From NCBI RefSeq assembly GCF_013032005.1, contig NZ_WQBE01000002.1, positions 248,001 to 312,000 of the forward strand: 64,000 nucleotides of DNA. The letters run 5' to 3'. The position numbers were made by a program, and so were the translations under genes. The DNA is from Ruegeria atlantica. Its GTDB lineage: Bacteria; Pseudomonadota; Alphaproteobacteria; Rhodobacterales; Rhodobacteraceae. The notes beneath the pieces are model-generated. The model searched no databases. It saw only the letters and a list, made by a program, of their open reading frames with translations, and had not been told where the DNA came from. Below are positions 38,426 through 45,547 of the stretch, piece by piece. The first letter of the stretch is position 1. Each line of letters begins with the position of its first letter.

Positions 38426-38439
38426 CGCCCGGACGGGCG
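38426..38439 (-). other. GC-rich hairpin in the rho leader
   Basis: CGCCCGGACGGGCG can fold into a short stem in the 5' leader between the rho promoter and its start. No U tract follows. It may slow or terminate leader transcription, or simply be structural. Confidence 0.35.
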
Positions 38440-38449
38440 TGTTGATATC

Positions 38450-38478
38450 TACATAAGCGCGGCTGACTGCGGAGTCAA
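38450..38478 (-). promoter_or_regulatory. Promoter for rho
   Basis: On the minus strand TTGACT (38473-38478), a 17-bp spacer and TATGTA (38450-38455) make a strong sigma-70-type match, leaving a leader of about 80 nt before the rho ATG. Confidence 0.6.
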
Positions 38479-38486
38479 ACAGGCCC

Positions 38487-38936
38487 TCAGAATTTCAAAA
38501 TGACCGCCAGAACGATGGCAACCATCAAAATGGTGGGAACCTCATTCATCATGCGGTACTGGCGCCCAGTGAGCGTATTTCGGCCCTCTAAGAAGTCTTT
38601 GCGCCGCGCCATCAGCCAGTGATGGAACCAGGTCATGCCGATCACGGCAGAACCTTTAATCCAGGGCCATGCAAAATCCCAACCGACAATGCCTGGTGTG
38701 AACACCATGATCAGGCCACACACCCACGCCACAATCATTGCCGGGCGCATAATCACGCGCAGCAGCTTTTCTTCCATTTCAAAGAAAATGGTTTCAGCAC
38801 CATCGACGGCTTGCGCCTTTTCTACGTGATAGACGAATAGTCTGGGCAAATAGAATAAACCGGCCATCCACGAGATCACGGCCATGATATGTAAAGACTT
38901 CACCCACGGGTAAATCGTGAAAAGAAGATCGGTCAT
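38487..38936 (-). CDS. hemJ: Protoporphyrinogen IX oxidase HemJ
   Basis: A 149-residue inner-membrane protein with four hydrophobic segments. The early K-S-x-H-I-M-A-V-I-S-W-M-A-G-L-F-Y-L-P-R-L motif with its conserved His and the R-P-A-M-I region are characteristic of HemJ. It oxidises protoporphyrinogen to protoporphyrin in heme (and, if present, bacteriochlorophyll) synthesis. It borders the origin candidate and points away from it. Confidence 0.93.
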   Translation of the reverse strand: MTDLLFTIYPWVKSLHIMAVISWMAGLFYLPRLFVYHVEKAQAVDGAETIFFEMEEKLLRVIMRPAMIVAWVCGLIMVFTPGIVGWDFAWPWIKGSAVIGMTWFHHWLMARRKDFLEGRNTLTGRQYRMMNEVPTILMVAIVLAVILKF

Positions 38937-39022
38937 CCTGGCTCCGGGCGTTACTCGGAACTCTCCCTAATAAAAAAATAAGAAAAGAAAAAGGAAGATG
39001 GTTTTGTAGGGTGAACAAAATT

Positions 39023-39031
39023 CGTGGATTA
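39023..39031 (-). promoter_or_regulatory. DnaA-box-like site
   Basis: TAATCCACG on the minus strand; two mismatches to TTATCCACA. It is one of several related sites in the origin candidate. Confidence 0.4.
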
Positions 39032-39115
39032 CTTTTTTACACATGTGTTTTCCCCAGGTGGACATTTTTACGCGTCAAAGCGATGATTCTGTTAATAGTG
39101 AAAATAATGTAATTA

Positions 39116-39128
39116 AATCAATGTGTTA
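39116..39128 (+). promoter_or_regulatory. IHF-binding consensus match in oriC candidate
   Basis: AATCAATGTGTTA matches the IHF consensus WATCAANNNNTTR at every defined position, inside the AT-rich part. IHF bends origins in several bacteria, so it supports the origin call, but a single match of this length can arise by chance in AT-rich DNA. Confidence 0.55.
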
Positions 39129-39151
39129 AGTCGTATTTACAAAAGATGCTC

Positions 39152-39160
39152 TGGGGATAA
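39152..39160 (-). promoter_or_regulatory. DnaA box, one mismatch
   Basis: TTATCCCCA on the minus strand differs from TTATCCACA only at position 7. Confidence 0.6.
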
Positions 39161-39187
39161 GTTTCTGAGTATATGTGGAGTTCCCGC

Positions 39188-39214
39188 TTATCCCGTCATT
39201 CCGACTTATCCTTG
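39188..39214 (+). promoter_or_regulatory. Two TTATCC half-matches to the DnaA box
   Basis: TTATCCCGT (39188-39196) and TTATCCTTG (39206-39214) share the six-base core TTATCC and lie 18 bp apart on the same strand. Alone they would be weak, but they sit beside better boxes. Confidence 0.45.
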
Positions 39215-39332
39215 TCCCGGATGGACAGCGTTCGAGCGACTCAGGGAAGATCTGCGCGAATATCCCGGGGTTGCGTGTCAATCGGAAAACCATACAAACC
39301 ATTCAAGAACGCTCAACGATTTGCACACGGGG

Positions 39333-39341
39333 TTGTCCACA
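39333..39341 (+). promoter_or_regulatory. DnaA box overlapping maf start, one mismatch
   Basis: TTGTCCACA differs from TTATCCACA at position 3 only. Its last base is the A of the maf start codon, so DnaA binding here could also affect maf expression. Confidence 0.55.
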
Positions 39342-39940
39342 TGTCTGTCCCCATCATCCTGGCCTCAGGCTCATCCATACGTGCGCAGCTGCTGGAAAAC
39401 GCAGGCGTGCCGTTTTCCGTTCAGGTCGCGCGCGTGGATGAGGATACCATGAAACGCGCGTTGCTGGCTGAGGAAGCATCCCCTCGGGACATCGCCGATG
39501 CACTGGCTGAGATGAAGGCGCGCAAGGTCAGCGACAAAAAACCAGGTGCGATGGTTCTGGGGTGCGATCAGGTGTTGGATTTCGACGGGAAGCTGTTGTC
39601 GAAACCGGAAACGCCCCAGGAGGCGCTGGCGCAGCTCAAGGCGATGCGGGGCAAGCGGCACATGCTGTTGTCGGCGGCGGTGATCTATCAGGATGGCGAG
39701 CCGATCTGGCGCCATGTCGGGCAGGTGCGTTTGCGCATGCGGATGAGTTCGGACGCGTACCTGCGCGACTATATCGACCGCAATTGGGACAGTATCCGGC
39801 ACGCGGTGGGGGCTTATAAGCTGGAAGAAGAAGGCGTGCGCCTGTTCGCCACCATTGACGGCGACTATTTTAATGTCTTGGGTATGCCCCTGTTGGAACT
39901 GCTCAATTTTCTGGCCGTCAAAGGGGTGATCGACCAATGA
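39341..39940 (+). CDS. maf: Maf-family nucleotide pyrophosphatase
   Basis: A 199-residue protein with the Maf signature ASGSSIRAQLLENAGVPF at the start and GCDQVL in the middle. Family members hydrolyse dTTP, UTP or modified pyrimidine nucleotides; which sub-type this is cannot be seen. The start codon overlaps a DnaA-box-like site; GGGG at 39329-39332 may be its ribosome-binding site. It overlaps aroE by ATGA and heads the rightward origin-proximal operon. Confidence 0.92.
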   Translation: MSVPIILASGSSIRAQLLENAGVPFSVQVARVDEDTMKRALLAEEASPRDIADALAEMKARKVSDKKPGAMVLGCDQVLDFDGKLLSKPETPQEALAQLKAMRGKRHMLLSAAVIYQDGEPIWRHVGQVRLRMRMSSDAYLRDYIDRNWDSIRHAVGAYKLEEEGVRLFATIDGDYFNVLGMPLLELLNFLAVKGVIDQ

Positions 39941-40770
39941 CACATAACCGAATTCCGCTGGCCGGAGTAATCGGACACCCGATTGCGCATTCCAAGTCGC
40001 CCCAACTGCATGGTCATTGGTTAAAGAAATATGGGCTGGCCGGGCATTACATTCCCGTGGACGTGGCGCCCGAGGATCTTGAGACGGTTTTGCGCACCCT
40101 GCCGAAGGCGGGGTTCGTCGGGGCGAATGTGACCGTGCCCCACAAAGAAGCGGCGTTGCGTATCGCCGATCACGTATCGGAACGCGCATCGGTCATCGGG
40201 GCGGCAAATACCTTGGTGTTTCAAGATGATGGCACAATCCACGCGGACAACACCGATGGCTATGGGTTTATGCAGAACCTGCGCAGCGGCGCGCCGGATT
40301 GGGTTCCGTCGGATGGCCCGGCGGTGGTGTTTGGTGCGGGTGGCGCAGCACGGGCGGTGTTGCAGGGTTTGTTGGACGCGGGCGTGCCCCAGATCATGCT
40401 GACCAACCGCACGCGCGTCCGGGCGGATCAGTTGAAAGATGAATTTGGCGACCGCATCACCGTTGTGGATTGGTTACAGGCCGGCAATGTCATTGAAGAA
40501 GCTGAACTGGTGGTCAACACGACCTCATTGGGCATGCAGGGACAACCGGAACTGAGGGTGCCCTTGGATGGGTTGCAAGCGGGTGCGGTTGTGACTGATT
40601 TGGTCTATGCACCTTTGCAAACACATCTTCTGAAATCGGCTGAGGAAGCAGGCTGTACCACGGTCGATGGTCTGGGCATGTTGCTGCATCAGGCGGTGCC
40701 CGGTTTTGAACGCTGGTTCGGCACCCGCCCCGAGGTGACCGATGACCTGCGCGCGGCGGTTTTGGGATGA
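39937..40770 (+). CDS. aroE: Shikimate dehydrogenase
   Basis: A 277-residue enzyme that reduces 3-dehydroshikimate with NADPH in aromatic amino acid synthesis. Substrate-binding H-S-K-S-P-Q-L-H near the N-terminus, NVTVPHKEAA with the catalytic Lys, NTDGYGF and the nucleotide loop GAGGAARAV are all visible. It overlaps maf and coaE by ATGA on both sides. Confidence 0.95.
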   Translation: MTHNRIPLAGVIGHPIAHSKSPQLHGHWLKKYGLAGHYIPVDVAPEDLETVLRTLPKAGFVGANVTVPHKEAALRIADHVSERASVIGAANTLVFQDDGTIHADNTDGYGFMQNLRSGAPDWVPSDGPAVVFGAGGAARAVLQGLLDAGVPQIMLTNRTRVRADQLKDEFGDRITVVDWLQAGNVIEEAELVVNTTSLGMQGQPELRVPLDGLQAGAVVTDLVYAPLQTHLLKSAEEAGCTTVDGLGMLLHQAVPGFERWFGTRPEVTDDLRAAVLG

Positions 40771-41360
40771 GTTTCGCGCTTGGTTTAACCGGTTCGATCG
40801 GGATGGGCAAAAGCACCACGGCGCAGATGTTCGTCGAAGAAGGCTGTGCGCTGTGGGATGCGGATGCAGCCGTACATAGACTCTATTCAAGGGAAGGAGC
40901 GGCCGTCGCGCCGATGCGCGCTGTTTTTCCAGATGCCATCATCGATGGGTCTGTCAGTCGTGACGCCCTGAAACAAGTCATCGCGCAGCACCCAGCCGCG
41001 CTGAAACAGATTGAGGCCATCGTACATCCGCTTGTTGCCGCAGATCGCGCTGCTTTTCGGGAATACGCGACCGCGGATATTGTGGTGTTCGACATCCCCC
41101 TGTTGTTTGAAACCGGTGGTGATGCAGCGATGGATGCGGTGGCCTGTGTCTCGATCCCGGCGGACGAACAAAAGCGTCGTGTGATGGCGCGCGGGACGAT
41201 GACTGAGGCACAGTTTGAACAGATCCGCGCCAAGCAAATGCCGAATGACGAAAAATGCGTGCGGTCAGATTATGTGATCGTGACCGATAGTCTGGACCAC
41301 GCCCGCACGCAGGTGCAGGATGTGGTCAGGCAAATACGGGCGGGGATGGAAAATGCGTGA
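40767..41360 (+). CDS. coaE: Dephospho-CoA kinase
   Basis: A 197-residue P-loop kinase (GSIGMGKST at 9-17) that performs the last step of CoA synthesis. The D-A-D motif of the CoA-binding region follows at about 31-33. It overlaps aroE by ATGA and dnaQ by 8 bp. Confidence 0.94.
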   Translation: MSFALGLTGSIGMGKSTTAQMFVEEGCALWDADAAVHRLYSREGAAVAPMRAVFPDAIIDGSVSRDALKQVIAQHPAALKQIEAIVHPLVAADRAAFREYATADIVVFDIPLLFETGGDAAMDAVACVSIPADEQKRRVMARGTMTEAQFEQIRAKQMPNDEKCVRSDYVIVTDSLDHARTQVQDVVRQIRAGMENA

Positions 41361-42075
41361 GATTGTACTCGATACCGAAACCACGGGGTTTGATCCCGAA
41401 AGCGGCGACCGGATTGTCGAGATCGGCGCGGTTGAGTTGTGGAATCACGTCGCCACGGGCGAGACCTATCACGTCTATATCAACCCTAAGCGCTCGATGC
41501 CCGAAGAGGCGTTTGGGGTGCATGGGATCGGCCCCGACCTGCTGGAAAACCCGCGCCCGCCGGAAAAGGGTGAGGTCACGCTGAAGGACAAGCCGGTCTT
41601 TGCCGAGGTGGGTCAGGGCTTTCTCAATTTCATCCGGGATTCGAAGCTGGTGATCCACAACGCATCCTTCGATATGAAATTCCTGAACGCGGAGCTAAAA
41701 TGGATGGGATTGCCGCAGATCCCGATGGATCAGGCGCTGGATACGCTGGCGGTTGCGCGAAAACGGTTTCCGGGCTCACCTGCGTCACTGGATGCGCTGT
41801 GCCGTCGGTTCAATATCGACAACACGAACCGGGTGCTTCACGGGGCGTTGCTCGACTCGGAAATTCTGGCCGAGGTCTATCTGGAACTGATCGGGGGGCG
41901 GCAGCCGGATTTCGGCTTGTCCGCGACTGCTTCCTCGGCCGCGGGCGGTCAGGACGATTGGCGCCCATCGGCGCGTCCGACACCATTGGCGTCAAAGATC
42001 ACCGACGAAGAACGCGCAGCGCATAAACGATTTGTAGAGAAATTGGGCGAAAACGCCTTGTGGACCCGCGCCTGA
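41353..42075 (+). CDS. dnaQ: DNA polymerase III epsilon subunit (3'-5' proofreading exonuclease)
   Basis: A 240-residue DEDDh exonuclease. Asp7 and Glu9 lie in LDTETTG, the Exo II region contains H-N-A-S-F-D, and the Exo III region has H-G-A-L-L-D. It proofreads for the replicative polymerase. I chose the ATG at 41353 (M-R-E-I-V-L-D); a longer frame from 41320 would lie inside coaE. The last 15 residues hold a basic tail and a hairpin-forming sequence at the stop. Confidence 0.94.
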   Translation: MREIVLDTETTGFDPESGDRIVEIGAVELWNHVATGETYHVYINPKRSMPEEAFGVHGIGPDLLENPRPPEKGEVTLKDKPVFAEVGQGFLNFIRDSKLVIHNASFDMKFLNAELKWMGLPQIPMDQALDTLAVARKRFPGSPASLDALCRRFNIDNTNRVLHGALLDSEILAEVYLELIGGRQPDFGLSATASSAAGGQDDWRPSARPTPLASKITDEERAAHKRFVEKLGENALWTRA

Positions 42076-42095
42076 GGTGAAACCCGGCGCGGGTC
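42063..42095. other. Inverted repeat across the dnaQ stop
   Basis: Perfect 10-bp arms GACCCGCGCC (42063-42072) and GGCGCGGGTC (42086-42095) with a 13-nt loop span the dnaQ stop, between dnaQ and the convergent secB. No T run follows on either strand, so it would act as a Rho-assisted or RNA-protecting stem rather than a classical terminator. Confidence 0.5.
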
Positions 42096-42102
42096 AAATC
42101 GA

Positions 42103-42600
42103 TTAGGCGTTCGCCTTCTGCGCTTCGGCTTGACGACGCAATAGTTCGTTGCGGTACAGCGCGACAAAGTCGATATTGTCCAGATTGACCGGCGGATAGC
42201 CACCGTCACGGGTGATATCGCTGACGATGCGGCGCAGGAACGGGAACAACATGCGCGGGCATTCGATCATCAGGAACGGATGCAACTGGTCCTCGGCCAC
42301 GCCTTCGATGTGGAACAGGCCGCAATAGTCGATTTCGCACAGGAACAGAACGTCTTCCAGTCCTTTTGCTTTCGACTTGAGGTTCAGTTTGACTGCAACT
42401 TCATACTGATGCTCCGTCGCGCGCTTTTTTGCATCCAGATTCACCTGAACGGCAATTTCGGGCTGAACGTCACCGGACACACCTTTCTGTGCCATCACGT
42501 TTTCAAAGGACAAATCGCGGATGAATTGCCCCAGCACTCGCATTTGTACCTGGGGGGCGGCTTGGGCTGCCGTGTTTTCTGCAGCGTTTTCTTCGGCCAT
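42103..42600 (-). CDS. secB: Protein-export chaperone SecB
   Basis: A 165-residue chaperone that keeps presecretory proteins unfolded and hands them to SecA. The whole length resembles SecB, including Y-C-G-L-F and C-P-R-M-L-F-P-F. I chose the ATG at 42600; the frame extends 13 residues further upstream. Location close to dnaQ and the origin is usual in Rhodobacterales. Confidence 0.95.
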   Translation of the reverse strand: MAEENAAENTAAQAAPQVQMRVLGQFIRDLSFENVMAQKGVSGDVQPEIAVQVNLDAKKRATEHQYEVAVKLNLKSKAKGLEDVLFLCEIDYCGLFHIEGVAEDQLHPFLMIECPRMLFPFLRRIVSDITRDGGYPPVNLDNIDFVALYRNELLRRQAEAQKANA

Positions 42601-42664
42601 GGATCTACTCCAAAAATGAAATTCGACACTGCTTAGCAAGTTGGGCGCGGCACCTCAATGCAGG

Positions 42665-43156
42665 TCACGGTCCTTCAACCCATTTCGATGGTTTCGAAAG
42701 GTCCTGACGGGGCCGAACTTCGGTGAATTCGCCGTCAATCACGTCATCTTGCTCGAATGGTGCAGGACCAGACCGGAACTGTGCCCCATTGCCCATCTGG
42801 AACTGGGTGATCGTCACCTTCGATTTCAGGTACCGGAACACGGCCACGCGAATGCCCGGAACAAGCAGGGCAAAGCCGACTGCATCGGTGAAAAACCCAG
42901 GCGTCAGCAACAGAACGCCGGACAACAGGATCATCGCCCCATGGGCCAGGGGTTCTGTCGGATCGTCCAACTCGGCAAAGGATCGCTGCAGGTTCGCCAG
43001 CGCCATGCGACCTTGTGTCCTGACCAACGCAGTGCCCAGAACAGCGGTCAGCACCACTATTGCAAGGGTTGGCCACAGGCCGATCAGACCACCCACCTGA
43101 ATGAACAGGGCAATCTCGATGATCGGAACCAATAAAAATGCCAAGAACAGGTACAT
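42665..43156 (-). CDS. fxsA: FxsA family membrane protein
   Basis: A 163-residue protein with an N-terminal pair of hydrophobic helices, then a conserved I-E-I-x-L-F-I-x-V and a third hydrophobic segment with L-L-L-T-P-G-F-F-T-D-A. This is FxsA (suppressor of F exclusion of phage T7 in E. coli); function unknown. It lies between secB and the divergent Tim44-like gene. Confidence 0.9.
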   Translation of the reverse strand: MYLFLAFLLVPIIEIALFIQVGGLIGLWPTLAIVVLTAVLGTALVRTQGRMALANLQRSFAELDDPTEPLAHGAMILLSGVLLLTPGFFTDAVGFALLVPGIRVAVFRYLKSKVTITQFQMGNGAQFRSGPAPFEQDDVIDGEFTEVRPRQDLSKPSKWVEGP

Positions 43157-43263
43157 ATGCGTTATCCTTTACCAGTGGTCGGGCAGTGGACTTGCCACGA
43201 ACTGTCACCTACATAGTGGCATGAGGCCGCGTATACAAAGTCGCGGTCTGAAAAGAGGATGAA

Positions 43264-43923
43264 ATGAACGAACCGATGATCCAGTTGCTGGTCCTGGCCG
43301 GAATAGCCGTTTTCCTGATCCTGCGCCTGAAAAGCGTGCTGGGTACGCGTGAAGGTTTTGAGAAACCTCCTGTTCAGGAACAACCCGACGGGCACAGTGC
43401 CCGCCGCGGGTTTGAGGTGATTGAAGGTGGTCCTGATTTCGACATCACAGACCATGTTGCCGAAGACAGCGAACAGGCACAGACGCTTGCCGCGATGAAG
43501 CGGATCGAGCCCAGCTTTTCCGTCACCGAATTCGTGCAGGGCGCGCGCGGTGCCTATGAGATGATCGTTATGGGTTTCGAAAAGGGAAATCTGGACGAAA
43601 TCCAACCCTTCCTGTCCGAAGAGGTGTTCGACACGTTCGTGTCCGTCGTGGCCGCCCGTGAAGATCAGGGCCTGACCATCGAGGCCGAGTTTATCGGCGT
43701 GCGTGAAACCACATTGGCCGACGTTAAATTCGACAAAGATACCAATCAGGCCGAGATCACCATGAAATTCGTGGGTGAGCTGACCTCGGTTGTGCGTGAT
43801 CGCGGCGGAGATATCATCGAAGGTAACCCGAACACCGTCAAACGCCAAAAGGACAGCTGGACCTTTGCCCGTGTCATGGGCGCGGACGATCCGAACTGGC
43901 TGCTTGTCGCCACGGACGCATGA
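43264..43923 (+). CDS. Tim44/TimA-like membrane-associated protein
   Basis: A 219-residue protein with one N-terminal membrane helix (about 7-22) and a C-terminal Tim44-like domain of about 140 residues. In mitochondria Tim44 links the import motor to the translocon; bacterial versions bind the inner membrane and their role is not settled. The start overlaps nothing; its stop overlaps mltA by ATGA. The position beside secB and fxsA is conserved in the group. Confidence 0.85.
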   Translation: MNEPMIQLLVLAGIAVFLILRLKSVLGTREGFEKPPVQEQPDGHSARRGFEVIEGGPDFDITDHVAEDSEQAQTLAAMKRIEPSFSVTEFVQGARGAYEMIVMGFEKGNLDEIQPFLSEEVFDTFVSVVAAREDQGLTIEAEFIGVRETTLADVKFDKDTNQAEITMKFVGELTSVVRDRGGDIIEGNPNTVKRQKDSWTFARVMGADDPNWLLVATDA

Positions 43924-44960
43924 TTGCCGCACTCCGGTCGCTTTTTCTGGTGGGTGCGATGACCACCGCTAGCGCCGCCGGAGCTGAGGCGACGCGCTCG
44001 ATCCTGTCGTTTGATGACCTTGAGGGCTGGGCCGCTGACGATCACGGGGCGGCCCTTTCGGTTTTTCTGAATACGTGCGGCGATCTGAATGATCCGGATT
44101 GGCGTGCCCTTTGCGCTGTGGCCCGAACCTATGAAGGGGATGCAGCGAGGGCGTTTTTCGAGCTGTTCTTCCGTCCGGTTTTGGTTGAAGACGGTAAAGA
44201 TGCGCTGTTCACCGGCTATTTTGAACCCGAACTGGATGGATCGCGCAGCCGGACCGACCGGTTCAAATACCCAATCTACAAAATGCCACCCGAAGCACGC
44301 GCCGAAGGGCCTTGGCTGAGCCGCCGGGACATTCTTACTGGGGATGCTATGACTGGCCGGGGGCTTGAGATCGCCTGGGTTGATGACCCGGTCGAGCTGT
44401 TCTTTTTGCAGATCCAGGGCTCGGGCCGTATTCGTCTGCCCGATGGTGGTGGTTTACGCGTGGGTTATGGCGGCGCGAACGGGCATCCGTATCGGTCGAT
44501 CGGGGCTGAATTGATCCGCCGCGGTGCGTTAGGCGCGCATGAGGTGAGCGCGCAGATGATCCGCGCCTGGGTGCGCAAAAACCCCGAGGCCGGGTCTGAA
44601 CTGTTACTTCACAACCCTTCCTACGTTTTCTTTCGTGAAGTCACCCGCGTTGCGCCCGAACTTGGCCCGCTGGGCGCGATGAACCGATCTGTCACCACCA
44701 TGCGCAGCATTGCCGCGGATCCTGAATATACGCCGCTGGGGTCTCCGGTCTGGGTGGAAAAAGACGGCAAGGACCCGATGCGCCGATTGATGATCGCGCA
44801 AGATACGGGTGCTGCCATCAAGGGTGCTCAGCGGGCGGATATCTTCTTTGGCACCGGTGATGCCGCTGGGCAGGCAGCCGGGCGTCTGAAAGATCCGGGC
44901 CGCATGGTGATCCTGTTGCCGATCCAACGCGCCTATGCCCTGATCCCGGATGAGTTCTGA
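43920..44960 (+). CDS. mltA: Membrane-bound lytic murein transglycosylase A
   Basis: A 346-residue protein with a cleavable signal (about 1-22, no lipobox Cys), a G-Y-F-E-P-E-L core, Q-G-S-G-R-I-R-L-P and the late I-A-Q-D-T-G-A-A-I-K-G, which contains the catalytic Asp of MltA. It cuts peptidoglycan glycan chains to form anhydro-muropeptides, products later recycled by AmgK/MurU in this window. It overlaps the Tim44-like gene (ATGA) and the Smr gene. Confidence 0.93.
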   Translation: MIAALRSLFLVGAMTTASAAGAEATRSILSFDDLEGWAADDHGAALSVFLNTCGDLNDPDWRALCAVARTYEGDAARAFFELFFRPVLVEDGKDALFTGYFEPELDGSRSRTDRFKYPIYKMPPEARAEGPWLSRRDILTGDAMTGRGLEIAWVDDPVELFFLQIQGSGRIRLPDGGGLRVGYGGANGHPYRSIGAELIRRGALGAHEVSAQMIRAWVRKNPEAGSELLLHNPSYVFFREVTRVAPELGPLGAMNRSVTTMRSIAADPEYTPLGSPVWVEKDGKDPMRRLMIAQDTGAAIKGAQRADIFFGTGDAAGQAAGRLKDPGRMVILLPIQRAYALIPDEF

Positions 44961-45547
44961 TGACCCGGCGCAAACTGACCGAAGAAGAGATCGAGCTGTG
45001 GCGCAAGGTCACCAAACAGGCTGAACGTCTGCATCCTGAGCTGCCGCAATCGGTTCATCCCACCACCCTGCCCAAACCGAAACCAACCAAAACACCAAAG
45101 ATGCGGCTGGACGGGTTCGAGATCGGCCAGACCGCGCCCGCCAAAGTGGCGCGTCATGCATTGAAGCCCTCGGTCACTGACAGCCTGCGCGCCAGCCCGG
45201 TGCAGATGGACACCAAGGCTTTTGGACGGATGAAGCGCGGCAAGCTGAAACCCGAAGGTCGGATTGATCTGCACGGTATGCGGATCGACACGGCGCATCC
45301 GGCGCTAGTGCGGTTTGTGTTGACGGCGCAGGCACAGGGCAAGCGGCTGGTGCTGGTGATTACGGGCAAGGGTAAGGACCGTGACGAACCCGGCCCCATT
45401 CCGACCCCACGCGGCGTACTGCGTAATCAGGTGCCACACTGGCTGTCCATCCCACCGCTGGCGCAGGCTGTGTTACAGGTAACACCCGCCCATATCAGCC
45501 ACGGCGGCGACGGGGCCTATTACGTGTATCTGCGCCGGGGTCGTTAA
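44960..45547 (+). CDS. Smr (MutS2-type small nuclease) domain protein
   Basis: A 195-residue protein with a charged N-terminus and a C-terminal Smr domain: D-L-H-G-M, then the T-G-K-G-K-D loop. Smr domains nick DNA or RNA; bacterial stand-alone forms are poorly understood. Start and the mltA stop share a base (TGATG); the stop interlocks with the convergent MFS stop in TTAA (45544-45547). Confidence 0.88.
   Translation: MTRRKLTEEEIELWRKVTKQAERLHPELPQSVHPTTLPKPKPTKTPKMRLDGFEIGQTAPAKVARHALKPSVTDSLRASPVQMDTKAFGRMKRGKLKPEGRIDLHGMRIDTAHPALVRFVLTAQAQGKRLVLVITGKGKDRDEPGPIPTPRGVLRNQVPHWLSIPPLAQAVLQVTPAHISHGGDGAYYVYLRRGR

Larger units (their letters stand above)
38937..39341. other. oriC: Probable chromosomal replication origin (oriC)
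   Basis: This gap of about 400 bp between hemJ and maf is the only long AT-rich non-coding stretch in the window. It has A/T-dominated blocks (38968-39000 and 39080-39150) suited to unwinding. DnaA-box-like sequences are TTATCCCCA (39152-39160, minus), TTGTCCACA (39333-39341) and TAATCCACG (39023-39031, minus). TTATCC cores also occur at 39188 and 39206, and TTTTCCCCA at 39048. A perfect IHF consensus match lies at 39116-39128. Flanking genes point outward on both sides. No gene of convincing quality lies in it. Confidence 0.75.

Noticed and set aside
39092..39129. Three TTAA motifs in the origin candidate as CtrA sites
   Set aside because: Spacings are 17 and 9 bp, not the 7 bp of the CtrA consensus; TTAA is frequent in AT-rich DNA.
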